DNA of 64,000 nucleotides, taken from NCBI RefSeq assembly GCF_000003195.3, contig NC_012873.2, forward strand, positions 49,943,166 through 50,007,165, in the 5' to 3' direction. The translations under genes and the position numbers were made by a program. The DNA is from Sorghum bicolor. Taxonomy: Eukaryota; Streptophyta; Magnoliopsida; Poales; Poaceae. The notes below the pieces were generated by a model, which saw nothing but the letters and a program-made list of their open reading frames with translations, was not told the DNA's origin and made no database searches. Shown one piece after another: positions 33,827-43,703 of this stretch (positions are counted from its first letter, which is position 1; every line of letters starts with the position of its first letter).

Positions 33827-34565
33827 CGGCGTTCATGTTGCTTGCCGCTATAGCTTGCACGCTCGGTGACTGGCAACTTGGCTTGGGCTCCTTGGCTTCG
33901 ATCTGTGCTTGTCCTAATGCCCTGCCATTGTGCATGTTAGTCACTTCTATTAATCATAATCAATTGAAATGGACGGAAGGTCCCTGCGAATCAAGCGACA
34001 CCAATACTAGAAATAACAAAACAGTTTCAACTAACGTGCCTTCTACGCTTCGTTTCAACGGACATATCAGATGGTGGACTCCTGAGAACATTTTGATTAT
34101 GGATTTTGTGTGTTTTAAGAAAAAATTGAGAAGAAGAGCTATTTGGTTTGAAACTTCGAGCCACACTGGAGCTACCGAATCTGCCATGTCAACCGCGCAT
34201 GTCCACGTTAAAGATGTATTACGTACTTCTATAATATAATGGCACACGGGTATAGCCAAAGATGTACTACCTACTCCTAGAATGGCACACGGGTATAACC
34301 GAAGATGAAGTTGGACAGGGGCATTCAAGTCTATTGTCAGGCCACTTAACTCTCGTTAGGCTTCAAAATGGACGGAATGGCACACGGGTATAGTCGAAGA
34401 TGAAGTTGGGCACAGCGGTGCGAAACAACTTTTTAGTGGCTTCCTGGTTTGGTTGATCTTTCGTAATGGCATACAGGTAAAATGCTCTGCTATCTTAGAG
34501 GGGATGAGAGCCGATCAGCAGAGGGCAGCTGAGGAGCAGGCTAGGAGAGACAGGGATCAAGCTGC

Positions 34566-35509
34566 TGTTGACACTTGCTAACACCACTTGAATACTAGGT
34601 TGTCATCCCCAGCATGGCACTAGAGTGTACTATGGTATTTATACGCACACAGATAAATCCGCAAGCGCACGGATACCGTTGTAGCTTTTACCCGGTTAAA
34701 GGTTTTATCGTATCCATAGAAAAACAGGAGAACCAACTACGCTCTAACTTAACCAAGATAGATAGATAGGTGTAAATAGGAAATATGATAGAATTGAATA
34801 AGAACAATATTAAAGGTAAAATGATAATGGGGGAATATAGAGTAGAGCAATCTAGTATATGGGCGATGGTAGGAGAATAGAGAGGATAACTAGGGTTTCT
34901 CTACTTTAAAGGGGTATGTCTATGTCTGGCACGAACCACGTGATAAGAATACACCACAAAGGATGCTTATCCATAGGCCGATAAACCCTACCCGTCCTGC
35001 TAACAGGAGGTGGACTACAGGGGACCAACGTAACTATCACCTACGCGGCCTACCACACGATCTAGCTAGACAGAGGATATCCACAAGTAATCTAGGTCTA
35101 AGCACCACGCTTACACCTAAACTACAACTCTAACCTATAGGGTCCTATAGATTAAAAGTACTCAAAAGAGTTGTGAACCAGAACATACATGATTAGTAAT
35201 TGCATAATGAATTAGAAGTAGATTACCAGAGTCATCCCATGAGCAAGCTTGATTAGAGCTTGATCATGGCGAAGTACAACCGGAGGAAGAACCGAGAGGC
35301 CGGCCTCTCCTCCAATCCTCCCTCGCTCTCCATCTCGCTACTATCTAGATCTACTCTAGTTTAGAGATGAAAGGAGAGCTCTCATCTCCAAACCCTAGCT
35401 TTTGCTCTGTCTATGAATAATGAATAGGGATCAATGGGTGCCTCCTCCAGGGGCCAGGGAGTCTGCTTATATAGTCCCCTCAAGTGAATCTGGTTCGTCG
35501 GCTTTGAGC
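34566..35509 (-). repeat. LTR/leader fragment of a gypsy-like element
   Basis: This minus-strand LTR fragment is related to A/B/C. It shares a block near 34990 (ACCCGTCCTGCTAACAG) and CTCCAGGGGCCAGGGAGTC with a TATA box in minus orientation near 35468. It starts with the same TGTTGACAC border as 13834 and lacks the distal U3. It interrupts SIRE ORF3, which resumes at about 35510. The border near 35509 is approximate. Confidence 0.6.
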
Positions 35510-36380
35510 ACGTGCCTCAATTCACGCCTCTTCGCTCTGGTTTTACACCTCAGTCAGCGACAGCATCACAGCTTGTGTTGGATTCGTCGCTAGGCCAACA
35601 CATTAATTTCTCTTACAGTGCTCTGACTGGTGACCCGGTTACCACCACAGAGCGCCTGTTGTCGTCAGTAGCTTCGTCTGAGCAGCTTGCACCTTTCTCT
35701 GCCGTACCAGAGACGTCAGCTACAGCGACAGAGTCTGTGCCAGCTTCGTCAGCAGGACTTGAGCAGCCAGCATAGCCCGTGACAGCTTCAGAGCCCACAG
35801 AGCCGACCCAGACCACTTCTCCAGCTCGTGCAGCTTCAGAGGGTCACTCTACTTCCTCCAATGGATCAGACGACGCAGCACAGTTTCAAGCCGTGCCGAG
35901 GGGCTCCACTGCTCCGCCTCCACCTCCTTCGTCTTAGGTTTTTGGCGCTTGATGCCAAAGGGGGAGAGAGTTAAGAGTATGAGAGTTAGGAGAAGCTAGA
36001 GCTAGAGAGGGCTTTGGGTTCGTGATTATTTTGTGTGCTACTCCATGCATCATGTTTACGTTTATGCATTGCATTTGTGTGAGATACTTCTGTGAGATAT
36101 TTTTATGGTTGTGAGACATGACTTATCCTTCTGTGATATCTTTATGTCATGTGGATTGGCTCATATTACTTTGCTTTCACGTTTTTACTCCGATGTACTA
36201 TGAGCCATATGTATTTATATCCTATTGTATACATCTCACATATTTGGTTGCAGGATGATAGACTTGGTTGATATAAGCATGCCTAATCCCTTTTATTCTG
36301 ATTGACTCATGCTTATAGAAACCAAGTCATTTGAAAACCTCATTTTCTTTCATACTCGAGGTTATTGTCATCAATCACCA

Positions 36381-36392
36381 AAAAGGGAAGAT
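36381..36392 (+). promoter_or_regulatory. Polypurine tract of SIRE element
   Basis: AAAAGGGAAGAT sits directly before the 3' LTR start TGAAACAGCATC at 36393. A second purine run, AAAGGGGGAGAGAG (about 35945-35958), follows ORF3. Both are expected in SIRE-type elements. Confidence 0.7.
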
Positions 36393-37127
36393 TGAAACAG
36401 CATCTAGGCCCCTAATGATTTCGGTGATTAATGACAATGTTGATTACTGTGACTAACGCGTGTTTTGCAGAGGCAAAGTCATTAGTGAGGTCATGGTAAT
36501 AGGTACTCGATGAACAGGGACGTACATGCCTACTTAGTGGAAATCATTTCAGTTTTCAAAGGATGGATGGACATCGTCAAGACTAATCTAGGTCTAAGTG
36601 CCATATGGTGAAGAAGGGCACTTAGAGTAGTTTAGAACTTTGTTTTCTTTTGACCGTACTATTAAGAGGGGCTTTGATCTAGTAGCTTGACTTAGGCAAG
36701 ACTTTAGGTATAGGTGTGGTGCACACTTGGTAAATATAGCACTAGGCAGCTCAGAGATAGTCCTTAGATCGAGAGGAACCATCTTCGTTTTGGAACGATC
36801 GCGTTTCGACGAAGTTAGGGTGCCTAAGAAGACACCGGACGCTGCACCGGACGCTCTGTGAGTGCGTCCGGTGAGGTCCTTTAGCCGTTGGAGGGTTTGG
36901 TGCCTAGGGTTAGGCACCAGACGCCGGCACCGGACTCACCAGGCAGCGTCCGGTCCCATACCCAGGGAGGTTGTAAACCTGCCCCGAGCACCGGACGCTA
37001 GCACCGGACGCACCGGGTAGCGTCCGGTCTTAAACTCAGAGAGCTTGTAAAACTCTTCGGAGCACCGGACGGTGCCACCGGACGCTGGGAAGTAGCATCC
37101 GGTGACCTGTCAGAGGCAGTAGAGTTG
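36393..37127 (+). repeat. Truncated 3' LTR of SIRE element D
   Basis: This matches 14563-15295 of the 5' LTR, including the CACCGGACGC cluster (36830-37095). It breaks off at about 37127, so U3 distal, R and U5 parts are missing. The adjoining sequence (GAAAACGGATCGGATACG, about 37156-37173) belongs to another unidentified repeat. Confidence 0.85.
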
Positions 37128-38149
37128 GCGTACAGATCTGTGCCTCTTAGAGATGAAAACGGATCGGATACGAACGAATGTCACTAATATCATATTTGTT
37201 TTTATATTTTTAGTTGGATTCAGATTCGAATACGGATAATATCAATCATGTCGGATAAGATAGGATTAGATGTCGACATCATAAATATTCGATTTAAGTA
37301 TTCGGATACGAATACAGTATCGGATGTTGAATATTCGAACTCAAATAAAGACACATCTGAATCCGTAGCTGCCTCTCTCTCTCTAGTAGCGCGGTACCGC
37401 CGACTTGGGGGCCCTACGCCCACCACCCCTTTCCGCGGGAGAAGCAGAAGCCTTCCGTGCGCGCCTCCGTCGTCCGTCAGATGCCCCCAGGCGCGGCGGA
37501 AGATGCAACGGCAACGTTCCCCAAACCTTATCTGCTCCCCTTGCGTTGTTGACTTGCTGCTGTTGGAGGTCATCCGCTCTCTCTCCTCGTCCTCGGATTC
37601 GTGTGCTTGAGCTCCGGTTCCGCTGGGTAGCAACAGCGGCAAGGTGGGTCCTCCTCCTTCTCCTCTCTCAGATTGTGGCATGGCCGGCTTAGGGTTTCGA
37701 GGCTGGGGTCCGCCCCTGATCTGGGGCTGCCTGGCCTTGGTGCTCCAGCTTTCTACTGCCACATAAGGTTGAGGTATATATAGAGAAATGCATTTGCTTC
37801 TACTACAGATTGCTTGCCACCAACGCACATTGTGCCGACTCCCTTCCCTGCTTGTGTTAAGTAGTCCTCAGTATACCTCAACGCAAAGAAATCGGATTGG
37901 ATTTAGTCAGATTCTGCCTAATTGCACATTTGCTCTTGATTGAAATGTTACAACTTTGTCATGAGAAACATACACCAAAGAATCTTGTGTGAAATTGTCT
38001 GTTTCGGCTGATCACGCAGTCTTTTCATTTTCTCTATAAATTCACTAATGACCTCTCAATTCACCAGAAATTCTTATGCAGGAAACACTACTTCTTTCTC
38101 CCTTCGCACCTTTGTGATGCGCTGAACATTAGTCAGGAGCTCTAGTCTA
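37128..38149 (+). promoter_or_regulatory. Upstream region and probable 5' UTR exon of the 38150 gene
   Basis: From 37128 to about 37340 the sequence is AT-rich and repeat-like. From 37380 to 37640 it is GC-rich and resembles a grass 5' UTR exon, ending in a good donor (AGCGGCAAG|GTGGGT, near 37641). The following roughly 500 bases are intron-like and end before the first coding exon. No long conserved ORF is present. The truncated SIRE LTR lies about 1 kb upstream of the start codon and could affect this promoter. Confidence 0.4.
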
Positions 38150-41100
38150 ATGGCCGAGTGTTCCTTGGCAACACTGAGAGGCCAGCATCAAGGGAGATGG
38201 ACCTGGTCCAACAGCAAGATCTCCCTAAGGAATATGTCAATCGTGGATCCAAAGAGGTTGGTATTTCTTTTTTTCATCCTTACATTGAGATAATCTTGAG
38301 TTGTTGGGTTGCACTCCATTGCATTTTCTTTGTTTGCAGGAACTACTCCCTCAAGATTCACCTCCCATGCCAACCCAGAGCAGCAAGAGAATGGACTAGT
38401 GTTGCATTTACTCCTTTTGGTTTTCGTGGAAGGGATCACAGGGTGGAAACTTCAGTTAAATGTTATTGTTTGCAGCCGCTCATGGATTCGGATAGCATGG
38501 TCTCACCAAATCTAATACTGTTTTCGGATGAAGCTCTTCTCACTATCAGCATGGTTTTTGCATATTTGGCCGGAGTTGTACCCTCTGGGCAGACATCTCC
38601 TCGTGTCAGAAATCAGAATGTTTTTCAACACATTCCAGACCCAAGCTCCTCTCATTCTGGTAGGTAAGACTAGCTCCATAATTATATTACTTCTAGATAT
38701 CAGATTAGTGGCATAGCAGAAAAAATGGCTGCTAATGCGACTCCTTTTCACAAATTTAGGGATCTAAAGTTCTTGCCTGAAAGGAATGCTGTGTTTGACC
38801 CCAGTGATACGTGGAGTGAAGTGAGAACTAAACTTTCCAGAGCCTTACAAGCACATGTTCAAGATGCCAGTTTGGATAGCAGAGAGGATGAACTCACGAG
38901 TGATAGGAAAAACTATCCTTTGAGTATGCTTGCCATTCATGCTGGTCCCAGGTTGCGGCTTCTTCTGATCACATTCCAGCTTCTGGAAATGGAGGCAAGA
39001 GGCACACCATAACTCGTTGTTTGACTAGGATTGCCTATGTATACTCACTTAGTTTATTCCAAGTTAGTATTTAAGCTGTTTTCAACTAAAAGGGGGGTAT
39101 TAGAACTCTCCCCTTTCTGAATTTTATTGGCGCATGTTATATAATATTATCTGTCCATTTGTCTGAGTTTATCACTAGAATTCTATACTAAAGTGTAACC
39201 AGTATCTTTTCTTTTTTTTTTTTTGGTTGTAACATTTGACACCATTCTTATAGACTTTTGAACATGTTATAATTGAATATGTGGCTGGTTTACGTTGATC
39301 CGATATCATTCAGGTAAGAAATATCTTTGGAAGTTCCGAACTTGTTGATGGAATCAGGTGGTTGCAAGTATCAACTACCTTGATAGATGGTTTGATTCAA
39401 CCAGCATTTGTGAAATGGATTGAAGAAGAACAGGCCTTGGAAAATGGACAAATCAATGAAGTATGTTACTGACTTACTCTTTTGAACTGTTGTCCGTCCT
39501 CCCTTTTGGACATGGCTCAAATCACTGATATCCTTTTATGTTCCAGAAACTTATGAAGGTGATAAGCAGTAAACTAAAGGAGGACAATAAGATCTTGAGG
39601 AGGTTTAACAGATTCGGGAAATCTGAACTCTATTTGGATATGCTCTTTTTCCTAAGATTTGGTTCTGCTAGGTATTAAATGGCCTTCTTGATCCTTGTAG
39701 CAAATGTTTTATTCAGTTTCTTTTGATGTGAAAACTGCATCATATTCAAGAACTGTATATATTTTGGTTGCTTATTTTTGTAGACTTATTAAAAATATTA
39801 TACTCTTCTGTCTACTGATACTGGCAATTGTCTAGACTGTTTTGGTTCTTTTTTTCCTTTTGCTGAGCAATTGCCTTTTCTGAGGTACATAAAGACATCC
39901 TTATCCTGAATCCTGACACTTCCTGATGGCAGGTCTGACAGCTATTATGATGTCAAATTTCTTGCTGAACATGGAGAAAGAATTTTAGAGGACCTTGTTA
40001 TTTCCTTAGCTGATGTGATTGCTAGTGTTTATCTGGAGCTTATGTCAGTTGATGGTGATATGTCTACTGAAGTTGTTAGTTCCAGCTTAGTTCTATGTTC
40101 TCTGTCAACCAGAGAACTTCAAAAGCTGCGCAATGAGGTAAGTATTGTATTTTTTCAGTTCGTCGGCATATTGTTTTTTTCCTTAATTAAATGTGCCAGG
40201 GATCAAATCCCCTCAGATCAATAAGAATATCTTTTAGGTTTACTTTTTTTTTTAAAAAAAAATCTAATTTAAACCAAACCTCCTGGTCCGGAAATAGCAT
40301 ATTCAACTGTAGCATAGGTTGATGAAATACTGAGTCGAAACTGTGGTGTGCTCCCATATATAATTTTACTCATTTTATTTCAACCTGAAAGTTTTGTTAG
40401 CTATAACCAGTAACCACCATGGAAATATATTTAAGTGGGCATGAAAGGATATAGATAAGCATGTGCGCTTTGAATTCTGTTCATATTGTGATGTGTCTAG
40501 GTGCACAATGCATACACATTAAATTGGATTGCCTGAGGATGTAGTTATATTTAAATGTTCATGCATATTAAGTTTTCCTGATTCCATGCTTATCCCTCTT
40601 ATCTTTTGGAAGGTGGCAATTAATTGGTGGTTGCACCAATACTTCAAGTCAGTTGTTTCAATGTATGAAGACAGGTTCGAGTTATATGTTCTATGCAGCA
40701 AAAAATGTGAAAAAACAGACGACAATCAAGCTCAGAGGGCAAATTGGTGGAGGATTGCATTTGGCAAGCCTAATGTGCTTACTCTTGATTATATTAACAT
40801 CAGTCCATTTTCCCTTCCAGCAAGAAGGACGAAGGAATTAAGAGCTTTGATTGGATGGTATGCCTGAGCCCCTTCCAATCCATGCCATTTATTTCCTGAA
40901 ACAATTGTTGAAATTTTGCACATATTACCTGGATTTATAGATGGTTAATTTTCTAGTACCTTTTTAGCATGCTTTGGATGGCCTATAAGGAACTAGGAAA
41001 CATTAACCTTGACATTGTTAAAATCACAGAACACTTTCCCCTTTCCTTTTCTTTTTGAAAAAAAAATGAAAAGAAAACGAGTTAGATTAATGTTGTAGTC

Positions 41101-42104
41101 AGTGTTGTGTTACTTTAAAAGGTATTGTTTTTTTTTTCTCAGAAACGCAGGAGAGCTGCGCTTCATTATATTAAGATGAAAGAGGGGGTAAAGAACCATA
41201 GTACAACACACATACACAACCTTAACTCTTATGATACATTCGCACTGGTAAGAAAGAAAAGTGACCCTGCACCTACAACAAATCAACTAACAGCTTGGCC
41301 CACGAGCCCCTGCCATTGTCCACCGCAGACGCTCATCGCCGGCCAACTTCAAGGTTTCAGCTATGTTAGGATTTGCTCCATCGAAAATGCAGCTGTTGTG
41401 ATGAACTGATGATTCCAAATTATCCATGCTCCCAGAACTATTAGGGAGTTCAGACCTTTATGTGTTAAACCAATAGTTGCTGCACTTGCTTTTGCCCACC
41501 AATCATCAAATGAAGTGTTATATAGTACCAGAATTGCCTTGAGAAATACACATGCAATTAGGAGATGACCAATGCTTTTGTTGGCTTGATCACAAAGTGG
41601 ACACTTCTCAGGATGAGGCAGTCCACGTCGTGCAAGACAATCTGAGGTCCCGCAGCGCTTGTGCGCTAAAAGCCATAGGAAGAAGCAGCATTTAGCTGGC
41701 ACCCAAGTTTTCCCCGGTACCTGTATGGCAATGCAGACCAAGGACGGTGGCTCCATTTTCTGTAACCAGAGCCTCTTGCACGTAAAGCCCATCCAAGGTT
41801 TCTGAGATTGGAAATGCCCAAACCACCCAATGTGACTAAATTTGCAGATAACTTCACAGTGAGATGACTGGATTGATTTTGCCATTTGTATCATACCTGA
41901 ATTAAGAAAAATAACATTGTACTGTTTAACTGCAGGAGGTATTACTTCAGCTTATTCTTAGAGTTGTCAGATATCGCCATGCCCTTCATAAGGGCTGCCA
42001 TCAGCAAAGTGAGCGCTGCAGTATCCTACTTCTGGGTGTCCATGATTGGAAGGTCTCTTGGTCTGATTTTCTCAGGGATTAGACAATCACTAGGCTGGAA
42101 ATGA
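38150..42104 (+). CDS. Conserved-looking plant protein of unknown function, 8 exons, 514 aa
   Basis: My splice model, from GT-AG sites and open frames, is 38150-38256, 38340-38659, 38720-38951, 39319-39460, 39547-39671, 39933-40137, 40613-40857 and 41936-42104. All phases close, giving 515 codons with the stop. The third intron boundary (60 nt, 38660-38719) is the weakest. The N-terminus is Ser/Arg/Gln-rich with few acidic residues, compatible with a plastid transit peptide. The middle is alpha-helix-like (SELYLDMLFFLRFG, TRELQKLRNEVAINWWLHQYF, YEDRFELYVL). The last exon encodes hydrophobic stretches (ISKVSAAVSYFWVSMIG, LGLIFSGI) suggesting membrane association. I do not recognise the family with certainty; a distant DUF760-type relationship is possible but unproven. 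A LINE fragment lies in the last intron. The gene is convergent with the 43704-49179 gene. Confidence 0.72.
41127..41894 (-). mobile_element. 5'-truncated LINE fragment with zf-RVT domain, in an intron
   Basis: The minus-strand ORF 41894-41361 encodes WVPAKCCFFLWLLAHKRC, GLPHPEKCPLCDQ and SIGHLLIACVF. This is the reverse-transcriptase zinc-binding region found at the end of grass LINE polyproteins. Its 3' side runs to a poly-A (poly-T on the plus strand at about 41129-41139) preceded by a LINE-like 3' tail. The RT domain itself is missing. It sits in the last intron of the 38150 gene, opposite to transcription, between 40858 and 41935. Confidence 0.75.
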
Positions 42105-42950
42105 GCTTATACCTGTTGAGTTTTGAGTCTGACTATTCGTTTCCCCTCCACTCTGCTAGGACTGAATGAACGTGTGTTAACTCTGGTAATCTCTACTAAG
42201 TTTTGTGACTGTTAGGCTATTCATTGGAAATCTTTGAGAAGGCTGTCATTTTTCTCGTTTGTTTTCTTTTAAATCTTTGTTGTGTAAGGAAGTCCATTAA
42301 TCTTGTGGACAGAATATGTTAATCTGCGAGTTGCTGAAGTCCATCCACATTAGAGCAGCCTTTCTCAAAACAGGTGGTAAAGGCATTTTTGTTTTTTTTT
42401 TTATCATTCAAGAGGGAAGGAGCGTCATATTTTTGTCGAGACAGAATGGTAAGGATAACATTACATTACCAGCATGCATCATGCTTCTGTACAGGGTTTC
42501 ATACTTTCATTTCTCTTCACCCATACGATCTGGATTCTGGACCCAAATCATGTAGTGTCAAGAAATGGAAAATTCATCCAAAAACGAAACAAAACGGAAC
42601 TGAGGAAACAGCCCCTTTCATCTGACACTAGCACAGAAAACTGAACCGGAGGTTCGATGTTCTTGCATTATGTAACCAGTATATATTACTTTTTCCGTCC
42701 TTTTCCTTTGCAACACAGACAATGAATGAAAGAATATAATGAATATGAACCTACAATACATCACTACTTACAAAATCAACTAAGATCAGTATGGATTTGG
42801 TTGGTGTGTGTCATAAGGCTCCTGCAAGGAAAATAGAAGATCGTTAGATAGATCATCTTCAACGAGCTGCATGCTGCAGATGTTCAAATTTACGCAAAAA
42901 GTCTAGTACCCCTTCCATTCCATCATGTTCAAATTTACGCAAAAAGCCTA

Positions 42951-43090
42951 GTACTCCCTCCATTCTCCGAATTGTAAGTCATTCATAACAAGTTTGTTAT
43001 GCATCTAGATATCCATTATGTCTAGATATAAAGTAAAAAAATATGTATCTAAAAAAATAAACGACTTCTAATTTGGAATAGAGGAAGTAC
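42951..43090. mobile_element. Stowaway-like MITE
   Basis: The ends TACTCCCTCCATTCTCCGAA and TTGGAATAGAGGAAGTA are imperfect inverted repeats with flanking TA, the usual Stowaway pattern. The interior is AT-rich and about 140 bp in all. Confidence 0.65.
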
Positions 43091-43130
43091 TTGCTAAATA
43101 AATTTGCGCAAAAAAGCATAGTACTTCCTA

Positions 43131-43370
43131 AATACTACCTCACCTCATTTTTAGCATGCATATTAAGATTTGAAAAAAAGGCCTTTATATGGCTTTTGTG
43201 ATTAATTGCTACAAAATCAACATCATAATAAAAGATATCTGAAATATGAATCTATCCATATAACTAATACATTAAGCAAGCACATAAGTTACCTAATTGT
43301 TGGTCAAAACTGATGAGTTGGACTTTTTCAAATCCTAATACACCTATTACAAACAAAGTGAGGCAGTATT
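43131..43370. mobile_element. Possible MITE, 240 bp
   Basis: AATACTACCTCAC at the left and GTGAGGCAGTATT at the right are inverted copies with one mismatch. The AT-rich interior lacks coding capacity. The family is not identified. Confidence 0.5.
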
Positions 43371-43703
43371 CGAATAGTACACCATTTTTTCTAAAAACAA
43401 AACTAGCATCACTTCAAATTGCCCTTAATATTCCAATTTTTTTTGTTAAATTTTTTTGACTTTTTTAGAGAAAGAACAGATCATTCACTTTCAAAGAATA
43501 AAGTTTCACACTTGTTTTGTTTTAAAAAAAGGACCACTGCTTTCAGAACTCCGCTGTCAATGATGGATAACCAATATCACACAAAATCCCAGGTAGAACT
43601 TCTGCGTGGTCTAGATTGCAAAAGAATTGGAACTGAAGTCTAAATTTAATCAAGCAAGGCAGTTAGAAACAAAAGGCGATGGGAATACATCATATTTCCA
43701 TGA

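Larger units (their letters stand above)
32359..34482. mobile_element. TIR transposon carrying host gene fragments (Pack-MULE-like)
   Basis: The ends are inverted copies of roughly 110 bp: TTTTACCTGTATGCCATTA at 32359 and its complement ending at 34482. Long shared inner runs include GAAGCCACTAAAAAG and GTTTCGCACCGCTG. Partial extra copies of the inner end sequence lie at about 34228-34330. The interior is very GC-rich (about 32560-33830), unlike its surroundings. It contains fragments of a UDP-glycosyltransferase and an acyl-ACP desaturase on the minus strand, with no transposase. Long TIRs with captured exons fit a Mutator-like Pack element, but I could not find a clean 9-bp target duplication. 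GC-rich sequence at 32560-33150 is not identified. Confidence 0.75.
30612..35937 (+). pseudogene. Extra 3' ORF (ORF3, env-like position) of SIRE element, broken
   Basis: The ATG at 30612 starts MARCKNISGLAASSGGS. The N-terminal part is Ala/Glu-rich and basic. The central part (about 31270-32003) holds a conserved-looking segment (YEAFVHSEAQFREHAVLDLE, FYASV, DYRVTAQRAGEVLGL, RTGYRDGFTRIQQWLIAHLI). The C-terminal part is Pro/Ser/Thr-rich with an acidic stretch (about 32160-32260), ending at 35935-35937. Stops at 31071, 31464, 31491 and 32001 fit single C-to-T or G-to-A changes of Gln or Trp codons. It is also split by two insertions (32359-34482, 34566-35509). SIRE elements carry an additional ORF here, sometimes called env-like; I see no clear signal peptide or membrane anchor. 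Function is unknown. Confidence 0.7.
14563..37127 (+). mobile_element. Ty1/copia retrotransposon, SIRE type (element D), interrupted
   Basis: In order it has a 5' LTR (14563-16105), a tRNA-Met primer site, gag with two zinc knuckles and a long coiled coil, protease, integrase, RT, RNase H, an extra 3' ORF, two purine-rich tracts, and a 3' LTR truncated to 735 bp. The long gag, the additional ORF after pol and the size (about 12 kb once insertions are removed) fit the SIRE lineage. Three later insertions lie inside it: 17227-24718, 32359-34482 and 34566-35509. Stops and frameshifts show it is dead. Because the 3' LTR is broken, a target duplication cannot be checked. Confidence 0.88.
42105..43703. 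other. Convergent intergenic spacer with MITEs
   Basis: This spacer separates the stop of the plus-strand gene (42104) from the stop of the minus-strand gene (43704) and should include both 3' UTRs. It is AT-rich. It holds a short near-tandem duplication (GTTCAAATTTACGCAAAAAG, at about 42879 and 42928) and two MITEs (42951-43090, 43131-43370). No further gene was seen. Confidence 0.6.
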
